NCBI GenBank assembly: GCA_036733985.1
Contig: DAIMZM010000008.1
Span: forward strand, 1 to 39,971
Length of the DNA: 39,971 nucleotides
Origin: DAIMZM01 sp036733985
GTDB taxonomy: Bacteria > Bacillota > Dehalobacteriia > UBA4068
Direction: 5' to 3'
Made by a program: the position numbers and the translations under genes. The first letter of the stretch is position 1, and each line of letters begins with the position of its first letter. The notes beneath the pieces were generated by a model. That model was not told the DNA's origin. It searched no databases and saw only the letters and a list, made by a program, of their open reading frames with translations. Below, one piece after another: positions 16,217 to 24,741 of this stretch.

Positions 16217-16809
16217 AAACTTTGCACACTCCAATACGTTTTTTGATTTACAAAACAATTATTCCATATACCAGCTTGCCTGGCTTTCAAAAACATCTTG
16301 GCGGCCGCCGCTGCTTGAGCCCGGCCCCACCCCTAAGCCTACGCAATCTTATAAATCCCCCCTTTTAATTCAAAATTATGTTAATTTTTAAATTGAAGCC
16401 CGCCAAGTATCTGGAAAAAAATGTAAAATATATAAAAGAAGTTATTTATTATACTTTTTTAAGGATATTACTGAAACGACAAATCACATATATTCTTATA
16501 TATCCAGCTACATGTATTGTTTTAAAAAATACTCTTTTAAATATTTTTCTTAAATAAATACTTGAAAACTATTATTGCATATATTCTTTCTGCTTTTTGC
16601 TTTTCCTGCAAAATAAATACAAATTTTAAAAAAATTTTAAAAACCGAAAGTGGCTGCAAAACTTCTAATTGATTCCGCGCCCAAGAAAAGCCCAAAACAG
16701 GGGTATGGTTTTGCTCCAGGCAGCCCCATTCCGCCTTTTCCTCTTTGAAGCGCTTTCCGGGTATGCTATAATAGCGGCACAAGCCGGAATCGATGGCAGG
16801 AGGTGGAGC
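16217..16809. other. AT-rich divergent control region without genes
   Basis: About 590 nt separate the minus-strand small-protein/importer unit from the plus-strand MFS-LuxR gene. Roughly 16340-16660 is very AT-rich, in sharp contrast to the GC-rich genes around it, with many A and T runs that would make the DNA curved or easily melted. No convincing reading frame lies wholly within it. It must hold the promoter for the minus-strand unit, though I see no clear -35/-10 pair for it; the plus-strand promoter at 16745 is clear. Confidence 0.7.
16745..16772 (+). promoter_or_regulatory. Extended -10 promoter for the MFS-LuxR gene
   Basis: TTGAAG (16745-16750) and TATAAT (16767-16772) are 16 nt apart, with TG one base before the -10 (an extended -10). 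It lies 37 nt before the start codon. Confidence 0.75.
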
Positions 16810-18186
16810 ATGATCAAGAGCGGCTTTATCCGGAGGGGCAATAACTGTTTCTATTTTGCCGCCCTGATCGGCCTGGGCTTTCTTTGGACAGGCACGGCAT
16901 ACATGATTCAGGTCTTCCGGTTGCTGGACTTCCTTGACGGAGAAACGGTGAACCTGATCGTCTGCGGGCTTTACTATGTCTGCCAGGCAGCCGGTATAGG
17001 CGGCGTTGCCCTTCTTTTCAGCAAACGCGCCGCCCTTGCCGGCGGGCGGGCGCTGCCTTTCTACATCAGCATCGCAATGGTGGCCTGTTCCGGCGCCGCC
17101 GTTTTTTCGCCCGCCAGAGGTATCGTGATCCTGGCCGGCGCGCTGCTGAACCTGATGATAGGCATGCTCTCCGCCTGCTATCTCACCAGGCTGGCCACGG
17201 ATATCCCGCCGCAGCGCCGGGGCCTGGTATTTGGCAGCGCCTATGCTTTCGGCAGTATTGGCACCTGGCTGGTGTCCTTGCCCCTGGGCGGCAGATTTCT
17301 TTGGCATAGCGGCAGCTTCTTTGCCATCGCGCTGCTGGCAGCCTTATCGCTGCTGCTCCTGCGGCGTCTTTCCCCGTTGCCAAAAGCGGCAATCGGCCGG
17401 GGGGATTTGCGCAACCGCTTCAGCAACAAGGTGATTTGGCTGGTTGCTGCAGTGCTCTTTTTACTCTCGCTGGAAAATACGCTGGGCTTTTCCTTTCCGC
17501 TCAAGGCTGCCGGGGACAGCGTGTACATAGAATTCACCCGGGTGTTTTATGGCGCCGGCCTGATCATTGCGGGGCTGGTCAGCGATAAAAACCGCCGCTG
17601 GGGCGCGGTCTGCTGTTTGGCGGCGCTGGCCTTTCCCTTTGCGGCTTTGGCCCTGGGCAACAGCGTGGCCGGGGAAACCGCCATGTGGATGCTGGCTTAT
17701 CTGTTTTTAGGCTTCTGGTCCGCCTACCGCATCCTGGTTTTCGCGGATATTTCGGGGAAAACCGGGCTGCCGGGCTGGGCCGTATTCGGCCTGTTGGCGG
17801 GCCGCCTGGGCGAAGCCGCGGGCACGCTGGGGGCCAGCCTGTTTATCGGCACGCCGCTGATTGTGCTTTCCGGCGCGGTTTTTGTCTTCCTCATTGTCCT
17901 TTTCCTGCCGCTTTATCAGCAGCTGTATACGTCCGCCATCAGCCCGGAAGAAGCGGAAAAGCAGCGGCTGGCCGAATATGTAAACCGTTTTGGCCTTTCC
18001 GCCAGAGAGCGGGAAATTTTCAGCCTGATCATCCAGGGCCTGTCCAATGGGGAAATCGCCACTGCCTTATATATCACTGAAAGCACGGTGAAATTCCATG
18101 CGGGCAATATCTTCAAAAAAACCGGCCTGGGCAGCCGCCTGGAGCTGATCGCCGATTATAAACTGGGGACCAGGGCGCCCGCCTGA
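16810..18186 (+). CDS. MFS-like membrane protein fused to a LuxR-type DNA-binding domain
   Basis: This 458-residue protein has about twelve hydrophobic segments (about 10-370) in the arrangement of a major facilitator, followed by a C-terminal LuxR/FixJ helix-turn-helix (about 392-455) with LSAREREIFSLIIQGLSNGEIA and TVKFHAGNIFKKTGL. Such fusions are known as membrane-bound LuxR-type regulators in Firmicutes and Coriobacteriia; the membrane part presumably senses rather than transports. AGGAGGT lies 5 nt before the ATG at 16810; the frame is open further upstream but without a ribosome site. It is divergent from the DUF3830/importer unit and could control it; that is inference. Confidence 0.88.
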   Translation: MIKSGFIRRGNNCFYFAALIGLGFLWTGTAYMIQVFRLLDFLDGETVNLIVCGLYYVCQAAGIGGVALLFSKRAALAGGRALPFYISIAMVACSGAAVFSPARGIVILAGALLNLMIGMLSACYLTRLATDIPPQRRGLVFGSAYAFGSIGTWLVSLPLGGRFLWHSGSFFAIALLAALSLLLLRRLSPLPKAAIGRGDLRNRFSNKVIWLVAAVLFLLSLENTLGFSFPLKAAGDSVYIEFTRVFYGAGLIIAGLVSDKNRRWGAVCCLAALAFPFAALALGNSVAGETAMWMLAYLFLGFWSAYRILVFADISGKTGLPGWAVFGLLAGRLGEAAGTLGASLFIGTPLIVLSGAVFVFLIVLFLPLYQQLYTSAISPEEAEKQRLAEYVNRFGLSAREREIFSLIIQGLSNGEIATALYITESTVKFHAGNIFKKTGLGSRLELIADYKLGTRAPA

Positions 18187-18293
18187 ACGTTGCGGCGCTG
18201 CAGGTATGACAAAGGGCCGCGCCTGAACACGGCAAAAAAGGTCGAGCAATCTCACCGGGAAATTTCCTAAAATAGAGCCGCGGGGGTGAAAAC

Positions 18294-19181
18294 ATGAAGG
18301 AACAGATCCTGGCTGTGCAGCGGATGCAGGACTATATCGCGGAACATCTCGAGCAGGAGATCACCATGGCGGCGCTCTCCCGGGTATCGCTCTTTTCACC
18401 CTGGTACGCCTACCGCCTGTTCAAGGCCTATACCGGGCTGACCCCTGCCGAGTATATCCGCCGGCTGCGGCTGTCAAGATCAGCGCTCCGGCTCAAGAAC
18501 GGGAACTGCCGCGTGACCGACGCCGCGTTTGAGCTGGGCTTCGGCAGTGTGGACGGCTACCAGCGGGCCTTTTACCGGGAATTCGGCTGCAACCCCGGCG
18601 AGTACGCCAAAGCGCCTGTCCCCATCAGGCTTTTCATCCCCTATGGCGTCAAATTTAGTGCATACAGAAAGGATGAGACCCACGTGGAAAATTTACAGTG
18701 CGTATTTATTCAAGTGCTCAGCAAGCCGGCGCGGAAAGTTTTGATCAAGCGCGGCGTCAAAGCGGCGGATTATTTTTCCTACTGTGAGGAGGTGGGCTGC
18801 GACATATGGGGGCTGCTCACCAGCATGGACGCCCTTGGCGGCGAGCCGGTTTCGCTCTGGCTGCCGGAAAAGTATCGGCAGCCCGGCACCTCCGCCTATG
18901 TGCAGGGCGTGGAAGTGCCGGCTGACTACGCGGGCCCCCTGCCGGCGGGTTTCGATGTGATCACCCTGCCCGCGGCCGAGTACCTGATGTTCCAGGGCGA
19001 GCCTTTTTCGGAGGAGAACTACTGCGAGGCCATCTTAGCCGTGCAGCAGGCCATGGATCGCTACGACCCCGCCGTCATCGGCTATGAATGGGACGACGAG
19101 CATCCCCGCACGCAATTGGAGCCCCGGGGCGAGCGGGGCTATATTGAGCTGCGCGGGGTGAAGCGCAGAGTCAGCGGATAA
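18294..19181 (+). CDS. AraC-family regulator with GyrI-like effector-binding domain
   Basis: This 295-residue protein begins with an AraC double helix-turn-helix (about 5-108; ITMAALSRVSLFSPWYAYRLFK, shortened here, and the second helix set near FELGFGSVDGYQRAFYREFG). It is followed by a GyrI/Rob-type small-molecule-binding domain (about 125-290) with characteristic GYEWDDEHP near the end. This architecture (as in Rob and SoxS-like multidrug regulators) responds to amphipathic or cationic compounds. GGGGGTG lies 5 nt before the ATG. It stands 107 nt after the MFS-LuxR gene and is followed by a strong terminator, so the two may share a transcript. Confidence 0.9.
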   Translation: MKEQILAVQRMQDYIAEHLEQEITMAALSRVSLFSPWYAYRLFKAYTGLTPAEYIRRLRLSRSALRLKNGNCRVTDAAFELGFGSVDGYQRAFYREFGCNPGEYAKAPVPIRLFIPYGVKFSAYRKDETHVENLQCVFIQVLSKPARKVLIKRGVKAADYFSYCEEVGCDIWGLLTSMDALGGEPVSLWLPEKYRQPGTSAYVQGVEVPADYAGPLPAGFDVITLPAAEYLMFQGEPFSEENYCEAILAVQQAMDRYDPAVIGYEWDDEHPRTQLEPRGERGYIELRGVKRRVSG

Positions 19182-19215
19182 ACAGGGCCTTAAGCGCCGC
19201 GCCTCACCTGAGGAA

Positions 19216-19248
19216 CCCCGGCTGCCGTTATTGGCAGCCGGGGTTTTT
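19216..19248 (+). terminator. Rho-independent terminator
   Basis: Perfect 11-nt GC-rich arms (19216-19226 and 19233-19243) with a 6-nt loop are followed directly by five T. It ends the AraC-type transcript. Confidence 0.92.
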
Positions 19249-19287
19249 ATAATAGCCGGCCAAGGCTTGCTTCCGGGTCAATACCTG

Positions 19288-19316
19288 TTGACATCCATCG
19301 GTCGCCGATATACACT
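19288..19316 (+). promoter_or_regulatory. Promoter for recQ
   Basis: TTGACA (19288-19293) and TACACT (19311-19316) are separated by 17 nt, 62 nt before the GTG start of recQ. Confidence 0.7.
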
Positions 19317-19378
19317 GAGCCTGGACAGCCGCTGCTTAGGTAAAGGTTGGCAGCGGAAGATCAGATCAGGGAGGGACG

Positions 19379-21224
19379 GTGTTCGTCATCGCTAAATCCG
19401 CGCTGCTCAAGCGGTATTTTGGCCACAGCGGGTTTCGGCCGGGGCAGGAGGCGCTGATTGAGGCGCTGCTGTCCGGCCGGGATGCGCTGGGGGTCATGCC
19501 CACCGGGGCGGGCAAGTCTGTTTGCTATCAACTGCCCGCCTTGCTGCTGCCTGGGCTGACCCTGGTTGTTTCGCCCCTGATTTCCCTGATGAAGGATCAG
19601 GTGGCCGCGCTCTGCCAAACCGGGATCGCCGCCGCCTATCTCAATTCCTCCCTCACGGCAGAGCAATACCGGGAGGTGTTTCGCCGCGCTAAAGACGGGA
19701 CTTATAAAATCATCTATGTGGCGCCGGAGCGGCTGACGGCCCCGGATTTTCTCCGCTTCGCCCGGGAAACGGCTATCTCCCTGCTGGCAGTGGACGAGGC
19801 TCATTGCGTTTCCCAGTGGGGGCAGGATTTCCGTCCCAGCTATTTGAAAATCCCCGGGTTTGTCGCTGCCCTTCCCCAGCGCCCGGCGGTCGGCGCTTTC
19901 ACCGCCACCGCCACCGCCGCGGTGAAAGCTGATATTGAAAAGCTGCTGTCGCTGCAAAACCCGCTCACGATCACCACCGGCTTTGACCGGCCCAATCTCT
20001 ATTTTGAGGTGGCGCGCCCCAAAAGCAAGGACGCCTATCTGCGCGCCTTTCTGGCGGCCCGGTCTGGGCAAAGCGGTATTATCTACTGCGCCACCCGGAA
20101 AGCGGTGGAAGCGGTTTGCGATAACCTGCGGCAAAGCCAGATCGCCGCCACCCGCTATCATGCCGGGCTCACGGATGGGGAACGGAAACAGAACCAAGAG
20201 GACTTCGTCTATGACAGGGCCCGGGTCATGGTGGCCACCAATGCCTTTGGCATGGGGATCGACAAATCCAATGTCAGCTTTGTGCTGCATTACCATATGC
20301 CGAAAGATATCGAAAGCTACTACCAGGAGGCGGGCCGCGCCGGGCGGGACGGGGAAAAGGCCCATTGCAGCCTGCTCTTTTCCCACCGGGATATCCAAAC
20401 GGCCAAGTTCCTCATCCAGAATGCCGAGGAAAACGTGGCCCTTTCCGCAGCTGAGCAAGGGCTTGTCCGGCAAAGGGATCTGCAGCGCCTGGATCAGATG
20501 GCAGCCTACTGCAAAACCACCGGCTGTCTCCGCGCCTATCTGCTCAACTACTTTGGCGAAAGCGCCGGGGACGATTGCGGCAATTGCGGCAACTGCAGCG
20601 GCGAAATGGTGCGGCAGGATATTACTCTGGCGGCGCAAAAAATACTCCCGGGTCGAGAACAAATACCGCTCCGGCCTGGGGCTGACGCTGATCGTCCGCC
20701 TGCTCCATGGCAGCAAGGAGCAGCGCGTCCTTCAGCTGGGCCTGGACAGATTGCCCACCTACGGCATCATGCGGGATACGGACCGCGGCCAAATCAGGGA
20801 TTACATCGACCATCTGCTCCAGGCAGGTTATCTGCTCCTGTCCGGGGACGGCTACCCGGTGCTGCGCTTGACCGACCGGGCCAAGCGGGTGCTTTTTCAC
20901 GGGGAAAGGGTTCTTTACACCTGCCGGAAGCCCAGCCGGGCCGAAAAGGCCCCTGCTTCGCCAAAGGGCGCCCAGGCCCTGCCGCCACAGGCGGATGAAG
21001 ATCTGTTTGCCACTCTGAAAGCCTTGCGCACCCGGCTGGCGCAAGAAGAAAACGTCCCCGCCTACATTATTTTTTCCAATGCCACTCTCACGGATATGGC
21101 CGTCAGGCAGCCCAAAAGCATGGCGGAATTCCTGCGGATAACCGGCGTGGGCGAGATTAAGGCCAGCCGCTACGGACAGGTGTTTTTAGCGGAAATCCGG
21201 CACTGGCGGGCGGCGGCGCGCTGA
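19379..21224 (+). pseudogene. recQ: RecQ-family ATP-dependent DNA helicase, frameshifted
   Basis: Two overlapping frames together encode a full RecQ of about 610 residues. Frame 1, from a GTG at 19379 (GGGAGG just upstream), gives the helicase core: Walker A TGAGKS (about 42-47), DEAH box in AVDEAHCVSQWG, motif VI QEAGRAGRDG, and the zinc-binding cysteines in CLRAYLLNYFGE..CGNCGNCSG. It should continue into the winged-helix domain, but at 20637-20642 (a run of six A) the coding moves to another frame, which carries the winged helix (LHGSKEQRVLQLG) and a complete HRDC domain to the stop at 21224. As read, translation would end prematurely with a scrambled tail. Compared with relatives, a few residues after AQKI also seem missing, which fits a small out-of-frame deletion; a one-base error in the A run is the alternative. 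Confidence 0.88.
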
Positions 21225-21253
21225 TTGACAAGCCTTCCTCAAATGGATATAAT
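21225..21253 (+). promoter_or_regulatory. Consensus sigma-70 promoter for the agmatine-cluster regulator
   Basis: TTGACA (21225-21230), exactly 17 nt, then TATAAT (21248-21253): a perfect consensus promoter starting immediately after the recQ stop and 58 nt before the RpiR-type gene. Confidence 0.92.
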
Positions 21254-21310
21254 GCCATTAAAATAGTCCTTGAAGCGCCGCGTATCCAGGCTTTTAAATA
21301 AGGAGAGGTT

Positions 21311-22105
21311 ATGGACTTTTACACACAGACTAGCGTCAATGCCTCAAAGCTGTCGCAGACTGAGCGGAATATCCTCAACTTTGTTGTTAAAAACATCCAC
21401 CGGGTCAAGGATATGAGCATCAGGGAGCTGGCGAAAGAGACCTATGTCTCCACCACGACTTTGTTCCGTTTTGTCAAAAAGCTTGGCTACGAGGGCTATG
21501 GCCAGTTCATGGAAGCGCTCCGGAAAACCGAACGGGAAGCGCGCAAGATACATATACCCAGCATCGTCTATGATGATAATTACCGGGACAGCTATCTGAA
21601 AAACGTGGTCGAGGCGGTAAAAGTCATCACTGATGAGAAAATCGAGGCTTTTCATAAGATCATGGGCCGCTATCCCCATATTTATATCCTGGCGGAGGGC
21701 CTGAGCAGAGAGGTGGCGCGGTATTTTTCCCGGCTGCTGATCACCCTGGGCTACAACGTGGAGATTCCCCTGGATGAATATGAGCTTTCCTCCCTGCTGC
21801 GCCGGGTCAAGCGCGACGATGTGCTGCTGATCCTGTCGTATACGGGCAATAACAGGAGCATTATCCATCATATAGAAAGGATATTCGCCATCGCCACCCC
21901 GACGATCATCTCCTTTACCCGGGCGGACAACAATATCATCCAAAACATGAGCGACCTGAACTTCTATGTTTTCGCTGATGAAATCGACTTCGAAGGGATC
22001 GACGTGACCTCCCGCTGCGGCATGATCGCCATTATGGAAACGCTGATCTACCGCAGGCTCACCGTCAATGCCAGCCCCCAGCGAACGGAGAGCGGCAGTC
22101 TGTGA
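21311..22105 (+). CDS. MurR/RpiR-family regulator of the agmatine cluster
   Basis: The 264-residue protein has an N-terminal RpiR helix-turn-helix (about 15-75; IRELAKETYVSTTTLFRFVKK is the core, shortened) and a C-terminal SIS domain (about 105-245; YILAEGLSREVARYFSRLL, LILSYTGNNRS). AGGAGAGG lies just before the ATG. It is driven by a perfect consensus promoter, ends at a strong terminator and directly precedes agmatine deiminase. RpiR-type regulators of agmatine deiminase clusters are known in some Firmicutes (others use LuxR types), so control of the following genes is likely; whether it activates or represses is not visible. Confidence 0.87.
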   Translation: MDFYTQTSVNASKLSQTERNILNFVVKNIHRVKDMSIRELAKETYVSTTTLFRFVKKLGYEGYGQFMEALRKTEREARKIHIPSIVYDDNYRDSYLKNVVEAVKVITDEKIEAFHKIMGRYPHIYILAEGLSREVARYFSRLLITLGYNVEIPLDEYELSSLLRRVKRDDVLLILSYTGNNRSIIHHIERIFAIATPTIISFTRADNNIIQNMSDLNFYVFADEIDFEGIDVTSRCGMIAIMETLIYRRLTVNASPQRTESGSL

Positions 22106-22115
22106 AGCAAGGGCA

Positions 22116-22157
22116 TTGAAGCCTGTTACCTAAAAAGTAACAAGCTTCAATTTTTTT
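22116..22157 (+). terminator. Rho-independent terminator
   Basis: Fourteen-base arms (22116-22129 and 22137-22150) match at 13 positions and are followed by seven T. It separates the RpiR-type gene from the agmatine genes, which therefore need their own promoter. Confidence 0.92.
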
Positions 22158-22185
22158 ATCACTGTTTCATGTTGCCGGCCAAATC

Positions 22186-22214
22186 TTGACAGACGGATTT
22201 CCAGGTAATAGTAT
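22186..22214 (+). promoter_or_regulatory. Probable promoter of the agmatine deiminase operon
   Basis: TTGACA (22186-22191) and TAGTAT (22209-22214) are 17 nt apart, downstream of the terminator and about 225 nt before aguA. Confidence 0.65.
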
Positions 22215-22438
22215 GGAGTTGCCAGGATAAATGGCTGGCCAAAGCTCAGAACAGCTGTATAAATGCATAATATCTTTACATTGTACTTAATATAGACGTA
22301 CTATTGATTCCGCGGCAAGGATCCGGAACGTTACCTACGTGTTAACGGCCGGGCCGGTTCATGGGATAGCTTAATTATACTAGCAGGGATGCAAAGTAAG
22401 ACCGCAATAGCAGCATGCCAAAGAAAGGATGTGTCGTT
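22215..22438 (+). other. Leader region of the agmatine deiminase operon
   Basis: This stretch of about 220 nt has no gene. It contains a GC-rich imperfect palindrome at about 22344-22359 (AACGGCCGGGCCGGTT), a candidate operator, and a second AT-rich promoter-like stretch around 22274-22303 (TTTACA, 18 nt, TACTAT). I found no riboswitch that I recognise. Confidence 0.45.
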
Positions 22439-23530
22439 ATGGCAAGAAGGATTGACAGCACACCGAAGCGGGACGGCTTCCGGATGCCCGGCGAATTCGA
22501 ACCCCAGAAACAGGTCTGGATGATCTGGCCGGAACGCCCGGATGTTTGGCGGGATGGCGGCAAGCCCGCCCAGAAAGCTTTTGCCGATGTGGCAAAGGCT
22601 ATCAGCGCCTTCGCACCGGTAACCATGTGTGTTTCCCAGCAGCAGTATGCCAATTGCCGCGCTGTTCTCCCGCCGGAAATCCGCGTTGTGGAAGTCTCCA
22701 ATGACGACGCCTGGATGCGGGACTGCGGCCCGACCTTTATCACCAATGACCAGGGCGCGGTTCGCGGCGTGGACTGGGATTTTAATGCTTGGGGCGGCCT
22801 GGTGGACGGCCTTTACTTTCCCTGGGATAAGGATAACGCGCTGGCGCAGAAGATTTGTGAAATCGAGAATATCGACACTTACCGCACCCCCGGTTTTGTT
22901 CTTGAGGGCGGCTCTATCCATGTGGATGGGGAAGGCACGCTGCTAACCACTGAGATGTGCCTGCTCAGCGAAGGGCGGAATCCCCATATGAGCAAGGAAG
23001 AAATCGAGGAACAGCTGAAGCAATACCTGAACCTGGAAAAAATCATCTGGATCAAGCATGGCATCGACCCTGACGAAACCAACGGCCATGTGGACGACGT
23101 GGCTTGCTTTGCCCGTCCCGGGGAGGTCATTTGCATCTGGACGGAAGATCCGGACAACCCCTTTTATGAAACCTGCCAGGATGCTTACCAGACCCTCTCC
23201 CAGGCCACCGACGCAAAGGGCAGGAAGCTCAAGGTGCATAAGCTGACCATGACGAAGGAGCTGGTCAAGATACAGGGCGATTTTACCATCGACCTGGTTG
23301 AGGGCGCGCTGCCCAGAGTGGAGGGGGATGTGTGCATCGCCTCTTACCTGAACTTCCTGATTATTAACGGCGGCATCATCCTCCCCCAGTACGGCGATGA
23401 ATACGACCGGCTGGCCGTGGAGCAGATCCAGGCAATTTTCCCAGACTACAAGGTGGTTCCCGTCAATTCCCGGGAGATCGTTTACGGCGGCGGGAACATT
23501 CACTGCATCACGCAGCAGCAGTGCAAATAA
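22439..23530 (+). CDS. aguA: Agmatine deiminase
   Basis: This 363-residue enzyme hydrolyses agmatine to N-carbamoylputrescine and ammonia. It shows the family signatures STPKRDGFRMPGEFEP at the N-terminus, NDDAWMRDCGPTF (about 87-99), EGGSIHVDG, NGHVDD with the catalytic His/Asp, and GGGNIHC with the nucleophilic cysteine at about 356. I chose the ATG at 22439, 9 nt after AAAGGA, rather than the ATG at 22415, which has no ribosome site; this start also matches family length. It is followed by putrescine carbamoyltransferase and the antiporter, making an agmatine-fermenting pathway that yields carbamoyl phosphate. The cytoplasmic location fits the absence of a signal. Confidence 0.96.
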   Translation: MARRIDSTPKRDGFRMPGEFEPQKQVWMIWPERPDVWRDGGKPAQKAFADVAKAISAFAPVTMCVSQQQYANCRAVLPPEIRVVEVSNDDAWMRDCGPTFITNDQGAVRGVDWDFNAWGGLVDGLYFPWDKDNALAQKICEIENIDTYRTPGFVLEGGSIHVDGEGTLLTTEMCLLSEGRNPHMSKEEIEEQLKQYLNLEKIIWIKHGIDPDETNGHVDDVACFARPGEVICIWTEDPDNPFYETCQDAYQTLSQATDAKGRKLKVHKLTMTKELVKIQGDFTIDLVEGALPRVEGDVCIASYLNFLIINGGIILPQYGDEYDRLAVEQIQAIFPDYKVVPVNSREIVYGGGNIHCITQQQCK

Positions 23531-23551
23531 ATAGGCTCGGGAGGTTTGGCA

Positions 23552-24574
23552 ATGGCGGAACTGAGACATTTTATTGATACCAACGACTTTAGCAAGCAGG
23601 AGCTTCTGGACATCATAAATCTTTCCCTGAAGCTCAAGGACTGTATCAGGGCCGGTTATTATCCCTCGCTGATGCGGCATAAGACCCTGGGCATGATTTT
23701 TCAGCAGTCCAGCACCCGCACCCGGGTTTCCTTTGAGACAGCCATGGAGCAGTTGGGCGGCCACGCCCAGTATCTGGGACCCGGCATGATCCAGCTGGGC
23801 GGTAATGAAACCATCGGCGATACGGGCAAAGTCCTGTCCCGGCTGGTGGATATCGTGATGGCGCGGGTCATCGAGCACCAATCCCTGGAGGAACTGGCCC
23901 GGGTCAGCACCATTCCCGTCCTTAATGCCATGAGCGACTACAACCACCCGACCCAGGAGATCGCGGATCTGATCACGATCATGGAAAACCTGCCGGCCGG
24001 CAAAAGCCTGGAGGAATGCAAGGTGGTTTTCGTGGGCGATGCCACCCAGGTCTGCTTTTCCCTGGGCTCGATCTGCACCAGGCTGGGCATGCGCTTTGTC
24101 CACTATGGCCCGGAGGGTTATCAGCTCAACCCGGGGCATCAGGCGATCCTGGCGGCCAACTGCCGGGAATCCGGCGGCGCCTGGCTGGTCACGGATGATG
24201 AGGAAGCGGCGCTCTCCGGAGCGGATTTCATCTATACCGACGTCTGGTACGGCCTGTACGAAGCCGAGCTTTCGCCGGAACAGCGCCAGCGCATCTTTAT
24301 GCCTAAGTATCAGGTCAGCCGGGAAATGATGGGCAAATGCGCCCTGGGCGCGAAATTCCTGCACTGCCTGCCGGCAACCAGGGGCGAGGAAGTCACTGAC
24401 GAGGTGTTGGACAGCACTATCTCCATTGCCTTTGAGCAGGCGGGCAATCGGCTCACCGCCATGCGGGGCCTGCTGGTGTACTTTACCAGATACCAGCGGG
24501 AGGGCTCCGAGGCTGAAAAACAGGCGGCAAAAGAACAGCTGGAACGCTTTATGGCGGAGAAAAATCTTCTGTAA
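23552..24574 (+). CDS. ptcA: Putrescine carbamoyltransferase
   Basis: This 340-residue enzyme of the aspartate/ornithine carbamoyltransferase superfamily phosphorolyses N-carbamoylputrescine to putrescine and carbamoyl phosphate. It has the carbamoyl phosphate loop SSTRTR (53-58), HPTQ (about 131), and HCLPATRG (about 270). The segment DVWYGLYEAELS replaces the ornithine-binding loop and is the pattern of putrescine rather than ornithine enzymes. The C-terminal helix rich in Lys/Glu/Ala is also typical of this subgroup. I chose the ATG at 23552, 7 nt after GGGAGG; the TTG at 23546 is too close to that site. The gene starts 21 nt after aguA. Confidence 0.94.
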   Translation: MAELRHFIDTNDFSKQELLDIINLSLKLKDCIRAGYYPSLMRHKTLGMIFQQSSTRTRVSFETAMEQLGGHAQYLGPGMIQLGGNETIGDTGKVLSRLVDIVMARVIEHQSLEELARVSTIPVLNAMSDYNHPTQEIADLITIMENLPAGKSLEECKVVFVGDATQVCFSLGSICTRLGMRFVHYGPEGYQLNPGHQAILAANCRESGGAWLVTDDEEAALSGADFIYTDVWYGLYEAELSPEQRQRIFMPKYQVSREMMGKCALGAKFLHCLPATRGEEVTDEVLDSTISIAFEQAGNRLTAMRGLLVYFTRYQREGSEAEKQAAKEQLERFMAEKNLL

Positions 24575-24608
24575 TGGCAAAGCAGGCACCGGCCAACAGC
24601 CGGGGCAG

Positions 24609-24714
24609 GGGCGCTCCAAAGAGCGCCCGGCCCTGTCCAGGGCCTAAAGGGGGGATGACTAGGGGTAAGTTTCGCGTAAACGGAAAACAGGGGAGCAGCA
24701 CGGTTTCTGTTTTC
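24609..24714 (+). other. Two stem-loops between ptcA and the antiporter gene
   Basis: A tight hairpin has 8-nt arms (24609-24616 and 24621-24628) and a 4-nt loop. A second has 8-nt arms (24683-24690 and 24707-24714). Neither is followed by a T-run, so they more likely set mRNA processing or relative expression of the antiporter than end transcription. Confidence 0.5.
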
Positions 24715-24741
24715 TCAGCTATTTGAGGAGGGATATTATTT

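Noticed and set aside
19361..20716. A 451-codon minus-strand frame
   Set aside because: It is antisense to recQ, whose helicase motifs are on the plus strand.
22943..24619. A 558-codon minus-strand frame
   Set aside because: It is antisense to aguA and ptcA; both plus-strand genes have clear catalytic motifs.
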